DNA of 7,096 nucleotides from Alistipes sp. (GTDB lineage Bacteria > Bacteroidota > Bacteroidia > Bacteroidales > Rikenellaceae): assembly GCA_017380275.1 (NCBI GenBank), contig JAFOEH010000208.1, forward strand, positions 1 through 7,096, given 5' to 3'. The notes beneath the pieces were generated by a model, which saw nothing but the letters and a program-made list of their open reading frames with translations, ran no database searches and was not told where the DNA came from. Of this stretch, positions 1 through 5,321 are shown piece by piece. Within the stretch, counting starts at the first letter, position 1. Each line of letters opens with the position of its first letter. The translations under genes and the position numbers were made by a program.

Positions 1-1
1 G

Positions 2-145
2 ATGGCTGGTGCTACTGCGGTGCAGGTGGGTGCAGCCAACCTCAAGGATCCTTATGCTTGCAAGCGAATCATCGAGGAGTTGCCCGCAGAGATGGAGCGA
101 CTCGGTATCGAGCGTCTGCGCGATATTATCGGTATCGTGAAGTAG
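2..145 (+). CDS. pyrD: Dihydroorotate dehydrogenase, C-terminal fragment (5' end outside window)
   Basis: Only the last 47 residues are visible; the gene enters from the left edge in the frame starting at base 2 and stops with TAG at 143-145. The fragment begins MAGATAVQVGAAN, which resembles the C-terminal phosphate/FMN-binding strand and loop of class 1B dihydroorotate dehydrogenases (aGA.avqvGtan). It continues with a DPYACKRIIEEL helix and ends ...LRDIIGIVK, as family members commonly do. The family oxidises dihydroorotate to orotate in de novo pyrimidine synthesis in the cytoplasm. In class 1B enzymes PyrD works with the PyrK electron-transfer subunit, which cannot be checked here. A strong terminator follows 25 bases after the stop, so this is the last gene of its transcript. 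The assignment rests on a short fragment; another FMN-binding TIM-barrel oxidoreductase is the main alternative. Confidence 0.8.
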   Translation: MAGATAVQVGAANLKDPYACKRIIEELPAEMERLGIERLRDIIGIVK

Positions 146-170
146 CTGACCTGAGCAATAAATTAAGAGT

Positions 171-208
171 CCGCTGGCCCGATGGGTTGGCGGATTTTTT
201 TGTTTTTT
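171..208 (+). terminator. Intrinsic terminator after pyrD
   Basis: A 10-base-pair stem (171-180 with 184-193, including three G-U pairs) closes a 3-base loop. It is followed by a T-rich run broken by a single G (195-208). It lies just past the pyrD stop and before the next promoter, so it separates the pyrD transcript from the downstream gene. Confidence 0.85.
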
Positions 209-241
209 AGGGGTAGCGGCTACCCTATCGCCATACTAATT

Positions 242-273
242 TTTCGTAAATAGCCGTTAATGAGTTATATTTG
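242..273 (+). promoter_or_regulatory. Bacteroidota-type promoter for the DUF4294 gene
   Basis: TATATTTG at 266-273 is a perfect match to the phylum's -7 consensus TAnnTTTG. A TTTC at 242-245 lies 20 bases upstream, in the right place for the -33 TTTG element. The predicted transcript would start near 279-280, only about six bases before the ATG at 286, so the leader would be nearly absent. Confidence 0.65.
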
Positions 274-285
274 TGAAAAGAAACG

Positions 286-855
286 ATGCGACGCTGGATT
301 ATCATACTGTTGCTTGTGATGTGTGTTGTGCCCGATGTGATGGCGCAGCGCTCAAGAGGTATTATGCGTCAGCGTATGGTGTCAGATGGCGGAGATTCGA
401 TTCTGCAGGTGGATATAGCGCCCGTGATGGCATTCAGCCGCCCCGTCGATTTGAGACGCTACCAGCGATTGGTCAATGCGGTGAAGGTGGTCTATCCGAT
501 GGCACAGCTGGCCAAGCAGACAATGCACGAGATGGAGGATACGTTGCTAATGCTCGATAAGAAAGATCAGCGACAATACATCAAACAGTGTTACAAGCAG
601 ATAGTGGACGAATATACCCCCGTGGCAACGCGTATGACTCGCACGCAGGGGCGTGTCTTTATAAAACTCATTGACCGCGAAACCGACCAGACAGCCTTTG
701 AGGTAATTCGCGAGTTCCGAGGAGGATTTGTGGCGAGCTTCTGGCAGGGAATAGGCCGTCTGTTTGGCCACAACCTCAAGACTGAATATGGCGAGGCGGA
801 AGAAGATCGCGTTCTGGAGCAGATAATTGTATATTATCAGGCGGGGTTGCTATGA
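286..855 (+). CDS. Secreted DUF4294 family protein of unknown function
   Basis: This 189-residue protein opens with a classic Sec signal peptide: MRRW, a hydrophobic core to about residue 16, then VMA before Q21 as the likely cleavage site. It should therefore be exported to the periplasm as a mature protein of about 169 residues. I recognise the C-terminal half as DUF4294, a family found mainly in Bacteroidota. Diagnostic stretches are MTRTQGRVFIKLIDRET (117-133) and FRGGFVASFWQGIGRLFGHN (144-163), followed by LKTEYG. There is no lipobox, no enzymatic motif I can name, and no function is known to me. The ATG at 286 is chosen because it gives a complete signal peptide. The gene is monocistronic: a terminator lies upstream, its own promoter is adjacent, and the next gene is convergent. 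Its role cannot be inferred from the neighbours. Confidence 0.85.
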   Translation: MRRWIIILLLVMCVVPDVMAQRSRGIMRQRMVSDGGDSILQVDIAPVMAFSRPVDLRRYQRLVNAVKVVYPMAQLAKQTMHEMEDTLLMLDKKDQRQYIKQCYKQIVDEYTPVATRMTRTQGRVFIKLIDRETDQTAFEVIREFRGGFVASFWQGIGRLFGHNLKTEYGEAEEDRVLEQIIVYYQAGLL

Positions 856-888
856 TTGCCGTTCATCGCTGCTCTTTGCCATTCATCG
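856..888. repeat. Pair of 13-base near-identical direct repeats between convergent genes
   Basis: TTGCCGTTCATCG (856-868) and TTGCCATTCATCG (876-888) differ at one base and are spaced 20 bases start to start, about two helical turns. They nearly fill the 39-base gap between the DUF4294 stop and the LytTR stop. The core GCCGTTCAT resembles the published 9-base LytTR-binding half-site pattern (8 of 9 positions; the second copy 7 of 9). The position, at the 3' ends of both genes, is not promoter-like. The adjoining 888-898 is an 11-base palindrome, GTAGTGACTAC, that overlaps the LytTR stop codon. No terminator hairpin with a T-tract is visible for either gene. Confidence 0.6.
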
Positions 889-894
889 TAGTGA

Positions 895-1830
895 CTACGC
901 CTCCGCTTTTTCAGCCTTGTCATTCTCCTCGCCCTCAGCTACAAGAGTTGCGGCCTGAGAGGTGTTGTATTTATCGATCTTGGTAATCAGATTCTTGAAA
1001 TAGCTTTTTGATACGGGAATTGGCTTTATTTCATCGCTCGAAAGGACGATGTAACGAGTCTTTCCGCCCTTCTTGATATGGTTGATTTTCATTACGTTAA
1101 CCATATATGAACGGTGGCATCGCACTATGCTCGTGTCGGAGAGGTTCTCCTCGATGGTCTTGGTGCGGCTGCGTAGCATATATGAGAGGATCTTGCCGTT
1201 GTTTTCGTAAAAGATTTTGACGTAGTTATCCTGCGACTCCATATAATAGAGCGAGTCGGAGTTAATGGTAAACTTAAGAGCTCCGTTATAGTCATAAAGA
1301 TTAATCAGCGACGGATATACTACCGACTCTCCGCTCACGAGCGAGAGCTCGTATTGCAACATCTGCAACTCCTCGGTCTTGGCTTTGTAGGCTGCGTAGA
1401 GAGTCATTATAGTATAAGGTATGGCGATGATAAGGATGATACACCCGAAAGCCTTGAACATAATGTTGAAGATTGACTCCTCTAAAGGCGTTATAAATAC
1501 ATAGGTAAAGTGGGTGTAGAAGAGTGAGATTATCACCATCTCGGCCATAATCCAGAGTATGTATTTCAGTGGCGTGAAATCGATTTTGGATTGCACGCTA
1601 TGCATAATGAGTTTGCTGACCAGGAGTATGGCCAGAGCAACGATGTAGAACGACGCGGTCATTCCGAAGCTCTGAGCATCGCGCAAACTGATCCACGAAG
1701 TAGATGAGAAGGGGGTGTATATAGCAAGGAAAAGTGCCGAAAAAGTCAAGATGAAAATGACCGATCCGAGCAGGTATTTTCTATTCAAAAGAAACTTCGG
1801 CAGTTCCCTGTTTTTATGTGTTTTTGACAT
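895..1830 (-). CDS. Membrane-anchored LytTR-domain transcriptional regulator (4 TM + LytTR)
   Basis: The 311-residue protein has a positively charged N-terminus (residues 1-18). Four hydrophobic segments follow at about 18-38, 55-76, 87-110 and 124-146, then a short helical linker (148-165, KTEELQMLQYELSL). A LytTR DNA-binding domain spans about 180-285. LytTR hallmarks are LYYMESQDNYVKIFY (194-208), IVRCHRSYMVNV (235-246) and PVSKSYFKNL (272-281). The tail (298-311) is acidic and disordered-looking. There is no receiver domain, so it is not a conventional response regulator. It looks like a one-component regulator that binds DNA while tethered to the inner membrane, with N- and C-termini cytoplasmic. 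It converges with the DUF4294 gene and diverges from fabH across 217 bases. The ATG on the minus strand at 1830 is preceded by an A-rich leader without a clear Shine-Dalgarno sequence. Target and signal are unknown. Confidence 0.88.
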   Translation of the reverse strand: MSKTHKNRELPKFLLNRKYLLGSVIFILTFSALFLAIYTPFSSTSWISLRDAQSFGMTASFYIVALAILLVSKLIMHSVQSKIDFTPLKYILWIMAEMVIISLFYTHFTYVFITPLEESIFNIMFKAFGCIILIIAIPYTIMTLYAAYKAKTEELQMLQYELSLVSGESVVYPSLINLYDYNGALKFTINSDSLYYMESQDNYVKIFYENNGKILSYMLRSRTKTIEENLSDTSIVRCHRSYMVNVMKINHIKKGGKTRYIVLSSDEIKPIPVSKSYFKNLITKIDKYNTSQAATLVAEGEENDKAEKAEA

Positions 1831-1852
1831 ATTTTTCGGTTAATGATTGCTG

Positions 1853-1860
1853 CAAATATC
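1853..1860 (-). promoter_or_regulatory. Candidate -7 element for the LytTR regulator gene
   Basis: Read on the minus strand this is GATATTTG, one mismatch from TAnnTTTG, ending 22 bases before the ATG. The -33 element is poor (AGTG at a 19-base spacing). A weak -33 next to direct repeats would fit a regulated promoter. The start-site distance is plausible, but the match is only moderate. Confidence 0.4.
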
Positions 1861-1864
1861 GTAA

Positions 1865-1923
1865 TTTTACTCCAAAAAACACTATGTTTTACCCCCAAAA
1901 ATGAGAATTTAGCCACAAAACAG
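1865..1923. repeat. Helically phased direct repeats upstream of the LytTR gene
   Basis: TTTTACTCCAAAAAA (1865-1879) and TTTTACCCCCAAAAA (1887-1901) agree at 13 of 15 positions with a period of 22 bases. A weaker third copy, TTTAGCCACAAAACA, starts at 1908 (10 of 15; period 21). On the minus strand the copies sit immediately upstream of the candidate -7 element of the regulator gene. LytTR proteins are known to bind paired direct repeats about two helical turns apart, so autoregulation is a reasonable inference. The copies do not match the published LytTR half-site consensus well. Phased A-tracts causing DNA curvature are the simpler alternative. Confidence 0.55.
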
Positions 1924-1941
1924 TACTTTCGACCGCACATT

Positions 1942-1973
1942 TATGGCTTTGCAGAGTGTTTTCGATAATTTTG
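1942..1973 (+). promoter_or_regulatory. Promoter for the fabH-fabF-fabG operon
   Basis: TAATTTTG at 1966-1973 matches TAnnTTTG perfectly. TATG at 1942-1945, 20 bases upstream, is one mismatch from the -33 TTTG. Transcription would begin near 1979-1981, giving a leader of about 68 bases before fabH. The promoter is divergent from the LytTR gene promoter, whose -7 element lies about 110 bases away, with the phased repeats between them. Confidence 0.65.
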
Positions 1974-1978
1974 CGACC

Positions 1979-1999
1979 GATCCGATTTTAAGCCGGATC
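1979..1999 (+). other. Inverted repeat at the predicted fabH transcript start
   Basis: GATCCG (1979-1984) and its exact complement CGGATC (1994-1999) flank nine bases. The element begins at the predicted start site of the fab transcript. It could be a repressor operator or a small 5' hairpin. With only six pairs and no T-tract it is not a terminator. Confidence 0.4.
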
Positions 2000-2047
2000 T
2001 ATCGATTGGTTGAAAAGGAACGTGTTTTAGAAAACAAAATTTAATTA

Positions 2048-3001
2048 ATGAAGATTATCGGAACGGGCAGGGCCCACCCTGCCAAAGTTGTTACAAACGC
2101 GATGCTCGAAACATTCCTCGATACGAGCGATGAGTGGATTCGTACACGCACGGGAATTACCGAGCGCCGTTTGATCTCATCGGAGCGCTTGGAGGATCTG
2201 GCAACCGAAGCGGCGTTGAAGGCGATTGAGGATGCTGGACTGACACCAGCCGACATCGATTATATAATCTGTTCGAATGTGGTTAATGAGTATATCACTC
2301 CCAGCTTGAGTTGCATCGTGCAAGGTGCCATCGGAGCGCGTTGTGCTGCCGTTGATGTGAATGCAGCCTGCTCGGGATTTATCTATGCGTTGGATATGGC
2401 TGACGACCGTCTCAAGAGCGGAAAGGCAAAAAATATCTTGGTGCTGGCAGCCGAGGAGCCTACACGAATGGTCGATTGGGAGGATCGTGCGCTGTGTGTG
2501 TTGTTTGGCGACGGCGCAGGCGCGGTTGTTGTAACCGAGGGGGATGGACTCATTGGCTCACGCCTTACAACTGCGAGCAAGATCGATTGTCTGCACTATG
2601 TGCGTCGCTTGGAACCTACCCCATATATTACTAAGGATGAGTATTCAGCCCCTATGTATATGAATGGTAAGGAGGTTTTCAAGACCGCTGTGCTCTCTTC
2701 GTCGCGCGATATAAAGACATTGTTGGACAATGCAGGTTTGCAGCCGTCGGATATTAAATATTATATTTTGCATCAGGCGAATATGCGAATTATTGAGGCT
2801 ATCGCAAATTGGCTCAAACTCGATATGTCGCACTTCCCGACCAACGTGGAGCGTTGCGGAAACACCTCTTCGGCCAGCGTGCCGATGTTGCTCGATGAGC
2901 TTGCGCGCGAGGGTAAGTTGCAGCGTGGCGATAAGGTGCTGATGAGTGCATTCGGTGCGGGATTTACTACCGGTGCTTGTATTATTGAGTGGAATAAATA
3001 A
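2048..3001 (+). CDS. fabH: Beta-ketoacyl-ACP synthase III (KAS III)
   Basis: This 317-residue protein is a typical full-length FabH. The family condenses an acyl-CoA primer, usually acetyl-CoA, with malonyl-ACP to start each fatty acid in the cytoplasm. The Cys-His-Asn triad is present: Cys108 in VNAACSGF, His242 in LHQANMRI and Asn272 in CGNTSSAS. The N-terminal DTSDEWIRTRTGI segment carries Trp30 and Arg34, equivalent to the CoA-binding Trp32 and Arg36 of the E. coli enzyme. Arg147 occupies the position of E. coli Arg151. FGDGAGAVV (153-161) is the family's conserved glycine-rich strand. The ATG at 2048 is the natural N-terminus because IIGTG follows at once, as in homologues. It is the first gene of the fab operon, 15 bases before fabF, with no plsX partner in view. 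Primer preference (acetyl versus branched acyl) cannot be read from the sequence. Confidence 0.95.
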   Translation: MKIIGTGRAHPAKVVTNAMLETFLDTSDEWIRTRTGITERRLISSERLEDLATEAALKAIEDAGLTPADIDYIICSNVVNEYITPSLSCIVQGAIGARCAAVDVNAACSGFIYALDMADDRLKSGKAKNILVLAAEEPTRMVDWEDRALCVLFGDGAGAVVVTEGDGLIGSRLTTASKIDCLHYVRRLEPTPYITKDEYSAPMYMNGKEVFKTAVLSSSRDIKTLLDNAGLQPSDIKYYILHQANMRIIEAIANWLKLDMSHFPTNVERCGNTSSASVPMLLDELAREGKLQRGDKVLMSAFGAGFTTGACIIEWNK

Positions 3002-3016
3002 ATTAAAATCAGATAG

Positions 3017-4267
3017 ATGGAACAGAGAGTAGTTATCACCGGTATGGGTGTGATTTCGCCCGTTGGAAATAATATAAATGACTTCTGGTCGTCGCTCGCC
3101 GAGGGCCGATGTGGTATCGACCATATCAAGGGTTTCGAGGAGTATGATCTCCCGATCAGCGTGGCTGGTCAGGTTAAGAATTTTTCGCCCGAGGAGAATG
3201 GTCTGGAGCGTAACGACATTCGTCGCAACGACCTCTATTGCCAGTTTGCTCTGGCGGCGGCTTATCAGGCGATGCAGCAGAGTGGCCTGAAGAGTGGCGA
3301 GAATATTGACGCCGATCGCTTGGGTGTGTATATCGGCTCGGGAATCGGAGGTATGAATACGTTCGTTACAGAGACAACGAAGCTCATTCAGGAGGGCGTT
3401 AATCGTATCTCTCCGTTGTTCGTTCCGATGATGATTGGTAACATTGCAGCGGGTAATGTGGCTATTAAATATAATGCACAAGGTGTCTGCCTGCCCGTTG
3501 TAACGGCTTGTGCAACAGGTACGCACGCTGCTGGTGAGGCCTATCGTGCCATCAAGCACGGCTATGCTGATGCAATCATCGCAGGAGGTGCCGAGGCTTC
3601 GATCCACCCCCTTGCTATCGGAGGTTTTGCCAACAGTAAGGCTCTCTCGCGCTCAACAGATCCTAATAATGCATCAATTCCGTTCAGCGCCAACCGAAAC
3701 GGTTTCGTGATGGGAGAAGGTGCTGGTGTGCTGGTGTTCGAGTCGCTGGAGAGTGCGCAGAAGCGTGGCGCGAAGATATATGCAGAGGTGGTGGGTTATG
3801 GTAATAGCTGTGATGCTCATCACGTTACTGCCCCTTCGCCTGATGGCGTTCCCGCATCGCGTGCAATTAAGCAGTCGCTCGCAGAGGCGGGTTTCGATGC
3901 CGAGAAGGATCTGCTCTACATCAACGCTCACGGTACGAGCACTCCGCTCAATGATAAGTCGGAGACGGCAGCTATCAAGCTCGCTATGGGTGAGGAGGCT
4001 GCTCACAAGGCTTTGATCAGCTCGACAAAATCGATGACGGGCCATATGTTGGGTGCTACGGGAGCTGTGGAGCTTATCGCCTGTGTGCTTGCATTGTATA
4101 ATGGTGTTGTTCCTCCGACCATCGGTCTCAATGAGCCCGATCCCGAGTGCGATCTGGACTATGTTCCCAACGTGGCTCGCAAGGCTGACGTGACGATTGC
4201 TATCTCAAATTCGTTGGGTTTTGGCGGTCATAATAGCTGTGTTGCGCTGCGCAAGTGGAATGGATAG
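3017..4267 (+). CDS. fabF: Beta-ketoacyl-ACP synthase II (KAS II)
   Basis: The 416-residue length is standard for FabF. The enzyme elongates acyl-ACP by decarboxylative condensation with malonyl-ACP in the cytoplasm. The Cys-His-His set is intact: Cys165 in VVTACATGTHAAGEA, His305 in NAHGTSTPLND and His343 in STKSMTGHMLGATGA, with Lys338 at the conserved lysine position. The gating loop GFGGHN has Phe402. SGIGG (108-112) carries Ile110, matching the acyl-pocket isoleucine of E. coli FabF. These features favour an ordinary elongating condensing enzyme over a chain-length factor, which would lack the cysteine. It starts at 3017, 15 bases after fabH, without a strong Shine-Dalgarno, and is surely cotranscribed. 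A role in a specialised pathway such as aryl polyene synthesis is unlikely, as no pathway partners are adjacent. Confidence 0.95.
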   Translation: MEQRVVITGMGVISPVGNNINDFWSSLAEGRCGIDHIKGFEEYDLPISVAGQVKNFSPEENGLERNDIRRNDLYCQFALAAAYQAMQQSGLKSGENIDADRLGVYIGSGIGGMNTFVTETTKLIQEGVNRISPLFVPMMIGNIAAGNVAIKYNAQGVCLPVVTACATGTHAAGEAYRAIKHGYADAIIAGGAEASIHPLAIGGFANSKALSRSTDPNNASIPFSANRNGFVMGEGAGVLVFESLESAQKRGAKIYAEVVGYGNSCDAHHVTAPSPDGVPASRAIKQSLAEAGFDAEKDLLYINAHGTSTPLNDKSETAAIKLAMGEEAAHKALISSTKSMTGHMLGATGAVELIACVLALYNGVVPPTIGLNEPDPECDLDYVPNVARKADVTIAISNSLGFGGHNSCVALRKWNG

Positions 4268-4277
4268 AATTTTTTTG

Positions 4278-4285
4278 TATATTTG
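4278..4285 (+). promoter_or_regulatory. Possible internal promoter ahead of fabG
   Basis: TATATTTG in the 45-base fabF-fabG gap matches the TAnnTTTG element perfectly. It ends 27 bases before the fabG ATG. No good -33 TTTG is present at 19-21 bases upstream (AGTG at a 20-base spacing), so any internal start would add to read-through from the operon promoter. Confidence 0.4.
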
Positions 4286-4312
4286 CCGTAAGAAAATATT
4301 AAAAGCTAAAAT

Positions 4313-5059
4313 ATGAAACTTTTGGAAGGAAAGGTGGCTCTGGTAACAGGTGCTGCCAGAGGTATCGGTAAGGCTATCGCATTGCGTTTTGCTTCGGCGG
4401 GTGCTGATGTGGCGTTCACCGACTTGGTGATCAACGAGGCTGCCGAGCAGACGCTCGCAGAGCTCGAGGCCTATGGCGTTAAGGCTAAGGCTTATGCGTC
4501 GAATGCGGCGTCGTTTGACGAGGCTCACGAGGTGGTTAAGCAGGTAGTCGAGGAGTTTGGTCATCTGGATGTTCTAGTTAATAATGCAGGTATCACGAAG
4601 GATGGTCTGATGATGCGTATGTCGGAGGCTCAGTGGGATGCCGTAATAAATGTAAATCTGAAGTCGGCGTTCAACTTTATTCACGCTGTAACGCCCGTTA
4701 TGGCACGTCAACGCGGAGGATCGATTATCAATATGTCGTCGGTTGTGGGTGTTTCGGGTAATGCCGGCCAGTGCAACTACTCGGCATCGAAGGCCGGTAT
4801 GATCGGTCTGGCGAAGTCGATCGCAAAGGAGATGGGCCCTCGCGGAATTCGTGCTAACTGTATCGCTCCGGGATTCATTATCACCGAGATGACTAACCAG
4901 CTTCCGCAGGAGGTGCGTGATGCTTGGAATCAGCAGATTCCTCTGCGTCGCGGTGGTACGCCCGAGGATGTGGCTAATGTGGCGCTGTTCTTGGCAAGCG
5001 ACCTGTCGTCGTATGTCAGCGGACAGGTTATCCATTGCTGTGGTGCAATGAATTGCTAA
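4313..5059 (+). CDS. fabG: 3-oxoacyl-ACP reductase (NADPH-dependent SDR)
   Basis: This 248-residue short-chain dehydrogenase has the normal FabG length. It reduces 3-oxoacyl-ACP to 3-hydroxyacyl-ACP in fatty acid elongation in the cytoplasm. The nucleotide-binding TGAARGIG motif is at 12-19 and the NNAG motif at 90-93. The catalytic tetrad is Asn115, Ser143 (NMSSVVG), Tyr156 and Lys160 (YSASK). The PGFIITEM segment (186-193) follows the active site as in FabG proteins. Among SDRs, FabG is favoured by the NNAGITKDGLMMRM segment (90-103) and by the position behind fabH and fabF. The tail HCCGAMNC replaces the more usual H.nGGM ending and puts three cysteines in the last eight residues. Its 45-base spacing from fabF, larger than the fabH-fabF gap, contains a possible extra promoter. 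A strong terminator follows 18 bases after the stop. Confidence 0.93.
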   Translation: MKLLEGKVALVTGAARGIGKAIALRFASAGADVAFTDLVINEAAEQTLAELEAYGVKAKAYASNAASFDEAHEVVKQVVEEFGHLDVLVNNAGITKDGLMMRMSEAQWDAVINVNLKSAFNFIHAVTPVMARQRGGSIINMSSVVGVSGNAGQCNYSASKAGMIGLAKSIAKEMGPRGIRANCIAPGFIITEMTNQLPQEVRDAWNQQIPLRRGGTPEDVANVALFLASDLSSYVSGQVIHCCGAMNC

Positions 5060-5077
5060 TTAAGTAAAAGAGAAATT

Positions 5078-5119
5078 ATAAATGCGGCTCCCTGAGGGGA
5101 ATGCCGCATTTATTTTTTT
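5078..5119 (+). terminator. Intrinsic terminator of the fab operon
   Basis: An 11-base-pair outer stem (5078-5088 with 5103-5113) encloses a 4-pair inner stem (TCCC/GGGA) with loop TGAG and a 2-base bulge. It runs directly into seven Ts (5113-5119). It is a textbook rho-independent terminator and marks fabG as the last gene of the operon. Confidence 0.92.
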
Positions 5120-5146
5120 GTTTATATAAATATTTTATTAACTTTG
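5117..5146 (+). promoter_or_regulatory. Promoter for the M28 peptidase gene
   Basis: TAACTTTG at 5139-5146 matches TAnnTTTG perfectly. A perfect TTTG at 5117-5120 lies 18 bases upstream, one base short of the usual 19-21. The -33 element overlaps the T-tract of the fab terminator, so the two transcription units are packed back to back. The start would fall near 5152. Confidence 0.7.
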
Positions 5147-5321
5147 CGTTATGCAATGGTGTACTTTTGGACCAATTCCCTGTTCGCAGTAGTAAGGAAA
5201 ACTGATTTTCGATGTTGGTGTTAGGTGTTTGCCGTTAGGTTGCATTGGAGCAAAAACAGACTGCTGAAGGAGTGTTGGCCGAGAGTTGTTGCGAGTATTA
5301 ACTAATCTAAAATGAAAGAAA
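5147..5321 (+). other. Long untranslated leader of the M28 peptidase gene
   Basis: If the promoter at 5117-5146 is used, the transcript has about 170 untranslated bases, far more than the other leaders here. It contains a small hairpin (GAAAA 5197-5201 with TTTTC 5206-5210). Two GTTAGGT copies start at 5219 and 5235. ATGCAA (5151-5156) is complementary to TTGCAT (5240-5245) and could pair at long range. There is a mini-frame of eight codons (5212-5238), and an out-of-frame ATG at 5312 lies ten bases before the real start. I recognise no known riboswitch. Confidence 0.45.

Noticed and set aside
273..560. Open frame starting at GTG 273 overlapping the DUF4294 gene
   Set aside because: It begins inside the -7 promoter element, lacks a recognisable domain, and overlaps a gene with a signal peptide and a known family match.
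2645..3607. Long open frame on the minus strand across the fabH-fabF junction (320 codons)
   Set aside because: It lies antisense to two clear fab genes with intact catalytic motifs, crosses their gap, and its translation has a composition unlike a folded protein with no recognisable domain. It is a codon-usage shadow.
4240..4277. Small TTGCG/CGCAA hairpin followed by a T run at the end of fabF
   Set aside because: The stem is only five pairs, lies inside the coding region, and is about 20 bases from the T run, so it is not a credible terminator between fabF and fabG.
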